Source of the DNA: Natronococcus amylolyticus DSM 10524
GTDB taxonomy: Archaea; Halobacteriota; Halobacteria; Halobacteriales; Natrialbaceae
Assembly (NCBI RefSeq): GCF_000337675.1
Contig: NZ_AOIB01000014.1
Span: 184,587-248,586, forward strand
Direction: 5' to 3'
Length of the DNA stretch: 64,000 nt
Below, piece by piece: positions 1-8,146 of this stretch. A model generated the notes under the pieces. It worked only from the letters and a program-made list of their open reading frames with translations. It ran no database searches and was not told where the DNA came from. The translations under genes were made by a program, and so were the position numbers. The number at the start of each line of letters is the position of its first letter. Positions within the stretch are counted from its first letter, which is position 1.

Positions 1-1
1 C

Positions 2-2062
2 TGCTGTGGGCTGTTCGAGTCGCGCCCGGACGCGGTCGTCCTCCGGGCTGTCGCGGGCTGGCGGGACGGTGTCGGCCGACTCGTCGGTCGGCCGACGACC
101 CCATCCCATCCAAACCGAAAGGCTCGACCCGGCGACTTCGTGACGTTCCTCGATCGGGAAGCCGACGACCGCTCCGCGCTGTCCTCGCTGTTGCGCGAGC
201 ACAGGATCGAGGACGGTTTCGAGGCTCCCATCGGAACCACCGCCGACCGACCGTGGGGGTTCCTCGGGGTCTACACGGCGGTGCGCCGGGACTTCTCGGC
301 AGCCGAAATCGCGTTCGTCCGGGGCGTAACGTCGCTGCTCGGCGCCCGCCTCGAGCGCGATCGGGCGGACGCGGCGTGGACGACTGTCGTCGCGCTCCCA
401 ACCGAGGTTCGTCGCGGCGAGTCGCCCCGCGACGTCATCCGCCGAACCGTCGACGCACTGGCCGAGATCCCCGGCGTCTCGGCCGTGACGGGCTACCTGT
501 ACGACGAGCGCGAGGACGCGCTCGAGCGCTCCGCCCGCGCCGGAACGTTCACCGAGGCCGACGGTCAGCCAGCGTCGACGCTCGAGGGAGAAACGGCCTG
601 GCAAGCGTTCGTCGACCGCGATCGGACGCTCGTCCGCGAAGTCGCGCCGGAGCCCGACGAGGTGGTCTCGGAGCCGGGACTCGCTCGCGGCGTCGTCCTC
701 CCGCTCGGGGAACACGGGGTCCTCGTCGCGGCGGTCGACGGCGTCGACGAGCTTCTCGAGCCGCTCGCAACCGCCACCTCGATCGCACGGGCGGCGCTGG
801 AACGGCGCGAAGGCGAGCGGTTGCTGGCGGCTCGTGAGGAGACGATCGGCGCTCAGGCGAAACGCCTCGAGCGGCTCGGGGCGAGCGCCGCCCTCGGGCG
901 CCGGATCGACGGGGCGATCGCCACCGCTGCCTCGAGAGCGGAGCTCGAGGCGGCAGCGTGCGATCGACTGGTCGACCACGAGCGGGTCGCGTTCGCCTGG
1001 ATCGGCGCGTACGACGTCGTCGGCGAAGTAATCGAACCTCGGGCGTGGGCCGGCGCCGAGCGAAGCTACCTCAACACCGTCTCGATCGACACGACCGCTC
1101 CGCCGGACGAACAGGATCCGACTGGTGCCGCAGTTCGGACGGGGAAATCGCAGTGCCGCAAGCGGCTCCTGGCCGGCGACCGTCAGGAACGCTGGCGACG
1201 CGAGGCAGCCAGACGGGGCTACCGGTCGGCTCTGAGCGTGCCGATCGGCTACGCGGAGCTCCGGTACGGCGGGCTGACGGTTTACGCCGACCGTCATGAC
1301 GCGTTCGCCGACGAGGAGCGATGCGCGCTCGAGGCGATCGGCGAGCGGCTCGGCCACGCGGTTCACGCCCTCGAAGTCACCCGTTCGTTACTGGAGACGA
1401 CCGACGTCGTCGAGCTGGAGTTCCAACTGCGGGACGCCGATCTCGCCTTCGTTCGGTGGGCTGTCGAGGCGGACGCCCGGATCGAACTCGAGAGCGTCGT
1501 CGCCCGGAGCGACGGCTCGATCCGCGGGCTGTTCACGGTCGAGGGGACGTCGGTCGAGCGCGTTCTCGAACTCGCGGGCCGGGCACCGGAAGTAACCGAG
1601 ACGTCGTTCGTCACCGAGCGCGACGATACGCGACTGTTCGCGTGTCTGTTTACCCGGGACAGCATCGTCTCTCGACTGCTCGAGTACGGCGCCGTCGTCC
1701 GGTCACTGGAAAGCGCTCCGGACGGCGCGACGGTCGTCGCCGAGCTGCCGGGCGATGCCGACGTCCGACGGGTCGTCGACGCGGTTTCGGCGTCGTTTCC
1801 TGGCGCGAAGCTCGTCCGTCGTCGTCACGAGGATCGCCGCTCACGGACGCGGTTCGAGTTCCTGGCGGAGGTCGAGCGCCGGCTCACGGACAGACAGTAC
1901 GAAGTGCTGCGAACCGCGTACGCCAGCGGCTACTACGAGACGCCCCGCGAGAGCAGCGGCGCGGAGGTCGCCGCGCTGCTGGACATCGCCCAGCCGACGT
2001 TCAACCATCACCTCCACGCTGCACAGCGGAAGCTCCTGACGGTGCTGTTCGCCGACGACTGA
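2..2062 (+). CDS. Bat-type transcriptional regulator with GAF sensors and HTH_10, 5'-truncated by the window edge
   Basis: Haloarchaeal regulator of the bacterio-opsin activator (Bat) type: GAF sensor modules followed by the Bat-specific C-terminal region and a DNA-binding HTH_10 domain. The first in-window start codon is a GTG at 140, but the frame is open back to base 2 and already reads as a GAF domain (RAVAGWRDGVGRL, then PWGFLGVYTAVRRDFSAAE), so the real start lies outside the window. Two further GAF-like regions follow, then the Bat region beginning VVELEFQLRDADLAFVRWA. The HTH_10 domain starts LTDRQYEVLRTAYASGYYE, close to the C-terminus. The ligand and target genes are unknown. A relative lies at 11040-14075. 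The family call is firm; the regulated pathway cannot be told from sequence. Confidence 0.9.
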   Translation, partial: CCGLFESRPDAVVLRAVAGWRDGVGRLVGRPTTPSHPNRKARPGDFVTFLDREADDRSALSSLLREHRIEDGFEAPIGTTADRPWGFLGVYTAVRRDFSAAEIAFVRGVTSLLGARLERDRADAAWTTVVALPTEVRRGESPRDVIRRTVDALAEIPGVSAVTGYLYDEREDALERSARAGTFTEADGQPASTLEGETAWQAFVDRDRTLVREVAPEPDEVVSEPGLARGVVLPLGEHGVLVAAVDGVDELLEPLATATSIARAALERREGERLLAAREETIGAQAKRLERLGASAALGRRIDGAIATAASRAELEAAACDRLVDHERVAFAWIGAYDVVGEVIEPRAWAGAERSYLNTVSIDTTAPPDEQDPTGAAVRTGKSQCRKRLLAGDRQERWRREAARRGYRSALSVPIGYAELRYGGLTVYADRHDAFADEERCALEAIGERLGHAVHALEVTRSLLETTDVVELEFQLRDADLAFVRWAVEADARIELESVVARSDGSIRGLFTVEGTSVERVLELAGRAPEVTETSFVTERDDTRLFACLFTRDSIVSRLLEYGAVVRSLESAPDGATVVAELPGDADVRRVVDAVSASFPGAKLVRRRHEDRRSRTRFEFLAEVERRLTDRQYEVLRTAYASGYYETPRESSGAEVAALLDIAQPTFNHHLHAAQRKLLTVLFADD

Positions 2063-2325
2063 CCGGCGCTCCGGGTGGTTACAGATACCGATGACGTGTA
2101 GAGGGTGACGGCCGACGACGGATGGGAACGCCGACCGACAACAGTACCGAAGGGCGTCGGTTGGGGAACGTCCGACTACATAGGCCGCCCGTTCTTTGCC
2201 ATTCGGGGCGTTCGAGTACTCGGTGATCGGACGAGCGGGGACTCCCGACCGCCCCGTTCCGCGCCACCGACCGAGGCGGCTCGGCGATCAGTCGACCCAC
2301 CGATCGAACGCGAAAGGAGAGACCG

Positions 2326-2508
2326 ATGACATCACACATCAAACTGTACGGATCGAAGAGCGACCGATTCGAGGAGATCAAACACCGAATGGAAGAACAG
2401 CTCGGCTACGAGCCATCGAACCCGGAGGTCGTCGGGCTAATGATGGCAACGTACGAGTCCGATGGCACCGACGGACTGCAGGTGAACAGGCACAGTCCCC
2501 GGATGTAG
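2326..2508 (+). CDS. small conserved haloarchaeal protein, 60 aa, function unknown
   Basis: A 60-residue soluble protein that opens ITLYG-like (HIKLYGSKSDRFEEIK) and continues with a charged helix and the motif YEPSNPEVVGLMMATY. The pattern resembles short haloarchaeal proteins of unknown function, possibly of ribbon-helix-helix type because a short N-terminal strand is followed by two predicted helices; that is inference. The ATG at 2326 is preceded by AGGAGAG, a plausible Shine-Dalgarno. It is convergent with the lipoprotein gene at 2550. No catalytic residues are visible. The 263 bp between it and the upstream regulator hold no other convincing gene. Confidence 0.6.
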   Translation: MTSHIKLYGSKSDRFEEIKHRMEEQLGYEPSNPEVVGLMMATYESDGTDGLQVNRHSPRM

Positions 2509-2549
2509 CGAGCAGGTTTTTCGGTCGCGGTTCGATCGAGGAGTTCCGG

Positions 2550-3668
2550 CTAGCGCAGCCGCCAGAACTCCTTCTCACCCTCCCACTCCGGCGGCTCGAG
2601 CAGCCAGTAGAGCTCCTCCCGGTCGCGCTCGAGGTGGTAGGCCATCGACCCGTCGTACTGCTCGCCGTCGGTGAGGGAGACCGTCTCGTCGAAGCGCTTG
2701 AGCGACGACAGCGCGTCGGGCTCGGCCGGGTAGCTCCAGCCCGTTTCGTCCTTGAGCCGCGTCCGGTCGCCGAGTTCGAACTCCCGATCCCGGCCGGAGT
2801 CGTTCGTCACGGTGACGCCGACGACGACGTACTCGTGGTCCGCCTCGGGATCGAAGAACGGGCCGAGATCGTTCCCGGAGCCCAGTCGATCGACGCTGAT
2901 CTCGAGCCCGTCGCGTTCGACCCCGGTTCCGAACTCGGCGATCGGAACCCGAAGCTCCTGCTCGAGGGTCGCGACCTCGTCGGCCTCGGTCTCGAGGTCG
3001 ACGACGACGCCGTCGGCTTCGAACGCCTCCGGAGCCTCGCCGTCGATCGCCAGCGACGAGACGGCCCGGCCGCGCGGGAGTTCGTAGGCGAACTCGCCAC
3101 GTTCGACCTCGCCGGGCGCCAGCGAGCCGTCCGCGAGTGCGGTCTCGCTCACCGACCGAGCCTGCGAGTACGTCCGCTCCCGCGCGTCCTCGAGCACCAG
3201 CTCGAACGCGTCGCCCGTGGAGACGAACTCGTCGCCCGCGTTCTTGAGGGCGAACTCGACGACGAGGAACTCCTCGTCTGCGCTCGCCTGCCGTCGCTCG
3301 TCGTCGTCCAGGAGCGGTCGATCCGCCTCGTCGACGACGAGCCCGTCGAAGGAGCGCCGACGGCTGACGTCGCTGACGACGAACTCCAGGTCCTCGCCCT
3401 CGACGAGTTCGCCGACCGCGGCCGTCCGCTCGCCCGTTTCGTCGTCACCGTCCCCGTCGTCATCGTCGTCGCCCGTGTCATCATCGTCATCACTCGTGTC
3501 GTCCGACCCCGAGCCGTCGCGTTCGTCCGTCGGTGCCGCCGAGTCGGTCGTCCGACTCGAGTCGTCGCTTCCGTCGGCATCCGAACCCGTCTCCGTGCGG
3601 GTCCCCGTACAGCCCGCGAACGCGAGGAGGCTTCCTCCGGCGAGGCCGACGAACGTTCGTCGTTTCAT
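2550..3668 (-). CDS. Tat-exported lipoprotein, DUF4352-like
   Basis: Secreted lipoprotein of 372 residues. The N-terminus has a twin-arginine-like start (KRRTFVGLAGG) and a lipobox ending at Cys20 (LLAFAGC), so it is probably exported folded and anchored to the outer face of the membrane by lipid. Residues about 22-80 are a Ser/Thr/Asp-rich linker with runs of Asp, typical of haloarchaeal surface proteins. Two beta-rich repeats follow (about 85-220 and 225-372), each with the pattern of DUF4352/immunoglobulin-like modules: a hydrophobic strand, then GDEF or DHEYVVVGVTVTND. No catalytic site is seen. It probably acts as a binding or structural surface protein. Exact family is uncertain; export is well supported. 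Confidence 0.75.
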   Translation of the reverse strand: MKRRTFVGLAGGSLLAFAGCTGTRTETGSDADGSDDSSRTTDSAAPTDERDGSGSDDTSDDDDDTGDDDDDGDGDDETGERTAAVGELVEGEDLEFVVSDVSRRRSFDGLVVDEADRPLLDDDERRQASADEEFLVVEFALKNAGDEFVSTGDAFELVLEDARERTYSQARSVSETALADGSLAPGEVERGEFAYELPRGRAVSSLAIDGEAPEAFEADGVVVDLETEADEVATLEQELRVPIAEFGTGVERDGLEISVDRLGSGNDLGPFFDPEADHEYVVVGVTVTNDSGRDREFELGDRTRLKDETGWSYPAEPDALSSLKRFDETVSLTDGEQYDGSMAYHLERDREELYWLLEPPEWEGEKEFWRLR

Positions 3669-3846
3669 TGGCCGTACGGACGGCTGCGAGGAGCCTATAG
3701 GGTCGGTGAAAGATGGGGTCGAATCGGGGTTTGCCGAGCCGAGACGGTGGCGAACTTGCTCGCCGACCCGGGCGCCCGCTGGTAGGGTGGTCAGCTCGAA
3801 GAAAGAAAGAAACGAGTGGTCGGTTCGCGTCCGTTACGGGACGGTG

Positions 3847-5700
3847 TCAGTTCGCCGCTGCAGCCGCGAGTGCTGCGGTGGCCATCGCGGGCATCATCGA
3901 GGCGTTGAGATCCGAGTCGAAGTAGTCGCAGTCGTCCTCGGAGCCCGAGGAGGAACTCGAGTCCTCGCTCGTCGACTGGGAGCTCTTCCGGTCGCTGTCG
4001 ACGTCGCTGCTGCTTCTGGTCGTCTCGCTCTCGTCGCGGTCGGCGTCGCTCTCGCTCTCGTCGAGTTCGCTCTCGGCGTCGCTCGAGTCGTCGCTCTCGC
4101 TTTCGGTCCGGTCGCTGGCGCTCGAGTCGCTCTCGCTGTCCGAGCTGCTCTCACTGTCCGAGCTGGAGCGTTCGATCTCGTCGACGCCGGTGTCGCTCTC
4201 GCTGTCGGTGTCGAGTTCGGACTCGGAGCTCTCGCTGCGGTCGCTCTCGGTCGTGTCGTTGTCGATCGTGTGGGTGCTGCCGTCGCGCTCGGTGGTGAGA
4301 CTGGAGCTGCTGCGCTCGCTCTCGTCGGACTCGCTCGAGTCGCGCTCGGCGTCGCTGTCCGACGTCTCGAGTTCGCTCTCGGCGTTGTCGTTGTTCGTCT
4401 CGCTCACGCTGCGATCGCTCTCGTCGCTGCTGCTCGCGGCGCTGTCGCGCTCGTTGTCGCTCTCGCTGGCGTCGCGCTCGCTCTCGTCCGATTCGCTCTC
4501 GGAGCCCTGATCGCTGGACTCGCTGACGTCGCGCTCGCTCTCGTCGCTGGAGCTGCTGTCGCGCTCGCTGTCGCTCTCGCGGTCGTCGAGTTCGCTCTCC
4601 TCGCGTTCGCTCTCGTCGCTCGCGACGTCGCTCTCGTCGCTGTCACTGGAGCTGCTGTCGCTGGCGCTCTCCGTGCGGTCGCTCGAGCTGGACTCGCTCT
4701 CCTCGCTTTCGCTCTCGCTGTCGATGACGTCGAAGCTGTCGCGGTCGGCGTCGTTGCGCTCGACGAGGTCGCGCTCGTCGTGCTCGGAGTCGCTCTCGCT
4801 TTCCTCGCGGTCGCTCTCGTCGCTCTCGGTCAGCTCGGAGTCACTCTCGTCGCTCTCCGAGTCGCTCGTCGTGGACTCGCTGTCGCTGGCGTCGCGCTCG
4901 CTCTCCTCGCGGTCGAGGGAGCTCGAGGCGGCGTCACGCTCGGAGTCGCTCTCGTCGCTGGCGTCGCGCTCGCTCTCCTCGCGGTCGAGGCTGTCGTTGT
5001 CGACGTCGCGGTCGGAGCTGTCGCGCTCGCTCTCGCTCGAGTCGCGGTCGCTCGAGCTCGCGCTTTCGTCGCTGTCGCTCGCCGTGACCTCCGTCTCGTC
5101 GAGGCTGCTGTCGTTGTTGGAGCTGTCGCGCTCGCTGTGCGTGCTGTCGCTCTCGCTCTCGCTGTCGGAGGCGTCGCTAGCATCGCGCTCGCTATCGCGG
5201 TCGTCCTGGACGTTCTCGACGTCGCTCTCGTCGCTCTCGCTCTCGCTCGAGTCGCGGTCGCTCTCGTCGCTCTCGCTGACGTCACGCTCGCTCGAGCTGT
5301 CGCGCTGTTCGTCGCGGTCGTTCAGCTCGGAGTCGGTCTCCTCGCTGTCGCTGTCGCTCGAACTGTCGCTCGCGCTGTCGCTCTCGTCGCTCTCGCTGAC
5401 CTCGCGGTCGCTCGAACTGTCACTCGAGCTGTCGCGCTCGGAGACGTCTCGCGTACTATCGCTCTCGCTGACGTCGCTACTGGAGCGATCTGACTCGCTC
5501 TCGCTGTCGCTCTCGCTCTCGTCCGATTCGTCGGCGGAGCTGCTCTCTTCGTCGTCGTGTTCGCTCGAATCACATCGGTCGGTGTCCTGTGCGCTGAGTG
5601 CGGCCGGGCTGGCGTCGCCGCCGAGGACGCCTCCCGCTCCGACTGCACCGGCTAACACGAGAAGACCGACGAATGTGATAACAATGATTTTTCGACTCAT
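3847..5700 (-). CDS. giant Ser/Asp/Glu-repeat secreted or surface protein (copy A)
   Basis: A 617-residue protein with an N-terminal hydrophobic segment (residues about 5-28, VGLLVLAGAVGAGG), probably a signal peptide or membrane anchor. After that almost every residue is Ser, Asp, Glu or Arg in short SD, SES and ERD units up to about residue 585. There are only two cysteines, Cys43 just before the repeat domain and Cys591 just after it. The C-terminus is a short Ala-rich stretch ending AALAAAAAN. Composition implies an intrinsically disordered, strongly negative extracellular stalk. The paralogue at 8147-10027 has the same layout and shares non-trivial blocks (ELNDRDEQRDS, DRSVSET, ERDGST), so the two arose by duplication. 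The SD repeats recall bacterial Sdr adhesins only in composition. Function unknown. The opposite strand stays open through most of it because of codon bias. Confidence 0.85.
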   Translation of the reverse strand: MSRKIIVITFVGLLVLAGAVGAGGVLGGDASPAALSAQDTDRCDSSEHDDEESSSADESDESESDSESESDRSSSDVSESDSTRDVSERDSSSDSSSDREVSESDESDSASDSSSDSDSEETDSELNDRDEQRDSSSERDVSESDESDRDSSESESDESDVENVQDDRDSERDASDASDSESESDSTHSERDSSNNDSSLDETEVTASDSDESASSSDRDSSESERDSSDRDVDNDSLDREESERDASDESDSERDAASSSLDREESERDASDSESTTSDSESDESDSELTESDESDREESESDSEHDERDLVERNDADRDSFDVIDSESESEESESSSSDRTESASDSSSSDSDESDVASDESEREESELDDRESDSERDSSSSDESERDVSESSDQGSESESDESERDASESDNERDSAASSSDESDRSVSETNNDNAESELETSDSDAERDSSESDESERSSSSLTTERDGSTHTIDNDTTESDRSESSESELDTDSESDTGVDEIERSSSDSESSSDSESDSSASDRTESESDDSSDAESELDESESDADRDESETTRSSSDVDSDRKSSQSTSEDSSSSSGSEDDCDYFDSDLNASMMPAMATAALAAAAAN

Positions 5701-5999
5701 CTGTGCGGTCTCTGTACCTAGCTGTCCATCTCGACTGATCGGCCGCTAGGCTACTCGAACATCCGCGCAACGGCTACAAAAACCGGCGACGAAGGGCGAC
5801 GAAGGATCGGCCCGATCGACGCCGTATGGGTTCGCTCCGACACCGACGGAGCCGCCGGCCCGGTGGCCGGAACGGCCACAACGATCCGAGGTCCTCTCCG
5901 GTGACCCGTGGCGTTTCGCCGACGACCGACCCGATTCCGCGCCGTTGGCGGTCAGGATCCACCCACGGCTCAAGGGTGCGCTCCGCCTTCGGTCGCTCG

Positions 6000-6686
6000 A
6001 TGAACCGGCGCGAGTTTCTCGGGGCGACAGGAGCGCTCGGAATAGCAGGGCTCTCGGGCGGCGCGCTCTCGACGGCGGCGAGCCAGGATCGGGACCAACG
6101 TTCGGACTCGGACCCGGACGACGAGGCGATTCTCGAGGTCACCGACCACGAGCTCGTCGCCGCGGACGATGCAACCTATCTCGCGGCGACCGTCGAGAAC
6201 GGCGGCGACGTCGCCGCGGGCTGGATCACCCTCGAGGTCGACTGGATCGACGCCCGCGACGAGCGCCTCGAGACCGACCTCGCCCACCTCGGTACCCTCG
6301 GTCCGGGGCAGAGCTGGCAGGCGCGCGCGTACTACAGCGGGTCTGAACCGGAACTGATCGCGGACTACACCCTCGAGGGTCGGGCCGATCTCGAGCCCCT
6401 GCCCGTCCCCTCCGGGCTCGAGGTGCTCGAAAGCGACGTCGCCCTCGAGGGCGAGGAGGTCGTCGTGACGGGCCGCTTCGGGAACGGAACGGGCGAGGCA
6501 CAGCCGAACGTCGACGTGATCGCGCTGCTGTCCGACGACGCCGGAACCGTCTTGGGCGACGTCTGGACAAACGAAGCGGACGTTCCGAGCGGGGAGTCGC
6601 GCTCGTTCGAGGGGCGCTGCAACGGACGCGACCGGGCGGACGACGTAGTCGATCACGAGGCTATCGTGACGAGTTCGGCGTTCTGA
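6000..6686 (+). CDS. Tat-exported FxLYD-like domain protein
   Basis: A 228-residue secreted protein. The start at 6000 is chosen because it gives a Tat signal (NRREFLGATGALGIAGLSGG); the frame is open to an earlier ATG at 5826, but that would add 58 arginine-rich residues with no signal. No lipobox Cys is present, so it may be released or held by the Tat peptide. After an Asp-rich linker there are two beta-sandwich units, about residues 40-120 and 125-225, resembling FxLYD or CARDB-type domains (AATVENGGDVAAGWITLEVDW; VVVTGRFGNGTGEAQPNVDV), typical of extracellular binding proteins. It lies between the two Ser/Asp-repeat genes and points away from copy A. A role with those proteins is possible but unproven. 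Confidence 0.75.
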   Translation: MNRREFLGATGALGIAGLSGGALSTAASQDRDQRSDSDPDDEAILEVTDHELVAADDATYLAATVENGGDVAAGWITLEVDWIDARDERLETDLAHLGTLGPGQSWQARAYYSGSEPELIADYTLEGRADLEPLPVPSGLEVLESDVALEGEEVVVTGRFGNGTGEAQPNVDVIALLSDDAGTVLGDVWTNEADVPSGESRSFEGRCNGRDRADDVVDHEAIVTSSAF

Positions 6687-7013
6687 GACGGAAACGTGAG
6701 TCCGAGAATCCGATCCGAACTCCGCTTCGACCGCGCCCCTTCTTCCACGGACGTTTCCGCGCGAACCGCGGCGTAAACGCGGTTTGCTCGACCCTCTCGA
6801 GGATCAGTGCTACGTTCCACGCAGGAAGGCGATGGATCGCAATAGCGTATGACGATACATCAGCCGAAAGGCAGCCTGCAGCGGTCAGAGGCAGTGTGTA
6901 GCACGACACTGGAAGTGGAAAACAGCGCCAGCATATTTTGCGAGATTTCGATAGAAATTGGCCGTCCGACGGTTCGAGAAACCTATTTGGTATTTGGTGG
7001 CATATAGCATTCG
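6687..7013. other. 327-bp intergenic region with perfect hairpin and promoter of the epimerase gene
   Basis: No convincing gene. A perfect 7-bp inverted repeat, AACCGCG at 6764-6770 and CGCGGTT at 6778-6784, could act as a terminator or RNA hairpin. From about 6900 the sequence becomes much more A/T-rich than its surroundings, and CCTATTTGG near 6982-6990 is a plausible TATA element about 25-30 nt before the ATG at 7014, suggesting a leaderless or near-leaderless transcript. An 82-codon frame on the minus strand (6661-6909) lacks domain character and is not called. Confidence 0.4.
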
Positions 7014-8089
7014 ATGAAGTATTTTGTCACCGGTTCGACCGGATTGATCGGATCGCGCGTAACGACGGAGCTTCTCGCAGCCGGTCACGATGTAGTTGGG
7101 CTGACCCGTTCGCGATCGAACGCCGATCACCTGCCCGAGTCGGTCACGGTGGTCGAAGGCGACATCACCGACAAAGAGAGTCTGCGGGATGCGATGACCG
7201 GTGTGGACGGCGTGTTTCACATCGCTGCATGGTTTTATCTCGGCCCGGGCCCCCGTAACGCCGAAAAAGCCGAACGGATCAACGTGGAGGGGACCCGGAA
7301 CGTTCTCGAGTTGATGAACGAACTGGAAATTCCAAAGGGCGTATACACCAGCACGCTCGGCGTGTATCCACCCCGAGGGTTCGATTATATCGACGAAACG
7401 GTTGAGCCGGCGTGTATCCACCCCGAGGGTTCGATTATATCGACGAAACGGTTGAGCCGGCGTGCCCGAAGTCGGCCGTGTACTATCGGACGAAATGGGA
7501 GGCCCACTACGAAGTCGCCAGACCGCTGCTCGACGATGGACTCCCACTCGTCATCGTTCAACCGGGTGTCGTCTACGGACCTGGAGACAAGTCCTACGGA
7601 TCGATTCGAGGGATGTTTCGGAACTACCTTCGGGGCGACCTTCCGATGATCCCACGCAACCACTACGTACCCTGGGACCACGTCGGAGATATCGCTGCCG
7701 GGCACCTTCGCGCCATGGAACGGGAAGCGCCCGGAGAGACGTACATCATCTCGGGGAAGCCCCGCGACGCCGTCGACGTGCTCGAGTGTGCCGAGGAGAT
7801 AACGGGCGTTTCGGTCCCTCGAGTCGTCTCCCCGAAGGTATTCGCAGGGCTCGCCAGCATAATGGGGATAACAGAGCGGATCGTTCCGCTACCGGAAGGA
7901 TTCGAAGCCGAGGCGCTTCGGTTTTTCACCGATGTGCGATGGCCGGTGGATAACAGCAAGGCGTCGGAGGAACTAGGAATTACACATCGGCCGCTCGAGG
8001 AAGGCCTCCGGGATTATTTGGAGTGGGAGCTGGCTCAGTTGGACATGCGGGGCGACGCGAAAGGCGAGCCCCGGGAAGTCGCTCCCTAG
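7014..8089 (+). pseudogene. NAD-dependent epimerase/dehydratase (extended SDR), frameshifted by a 50-bp tandem duplication
   Basis: The N-terminal part (from 7014) carries the Rossmann motif GSTGLIGS and reads FVTGSTGLIGSRVTTELL; the C-terminal part (from 7412, another frame) carries the YxxxK active site (YYRTK) and PGVVYGPGD. The break coincides with a perfect tandem duplication of 50 bp at 7361-7410 and 7411-7460. Since 50 is not a multiple of three, the first frame runs on to a stop at 7649. Removing one copy restores a single reading frame of 341 residues with an uninterrupted extended-SDR sequence, so nothing else is damaged. Members act on nucleotide sugars or on isoprenoid/steroid-like substrates; which applies here cannot be told. 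It may be a recent mutation, a reversible slippage event, or an assembly error. Confidence 0.9.
7358..7464. repeat. 50-bp perfect tandem duplication inside the epimerase gene
   Basis: Unit 7361-7410 is repeated without a mismatch at 7411-7460. Identity extends 3 bp upstream and 4 bp downstream, so the two overlapping copies are 7358-7414 and 7408-7464. The duplicated segment encodes VYPPRGFDYIDETVEPA. The short shared ends are what replication slippage or a microhomology-driven event would use. Confidence 0.97.
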
Positions 8090-8146
8090 CAACGCCGACA
8101 TTCAGCAGGACGACAGAAAGGAAAACGACCGCAAAAGAGGCGACGC

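Noticed and set aside
3217..5493. Very long plus-strand frame opposite the first Ser/Asp-repeat protein
   Set aside because: It is the mirror of the repeat codons (GAC/TCG read as GTC/CGA), lacks a plausible start and has only Val/Ala/Leu or Ser/Leu monotony. The minus strand has the signal peptide and a paralogue.
6661..6909. 82-codon minus-strand frame upstream of the epimerase gene
   Set aside because: No domain, ends in a basic shadow region and overlaps the probable promoter; composition unlike the neighbouring proteins.
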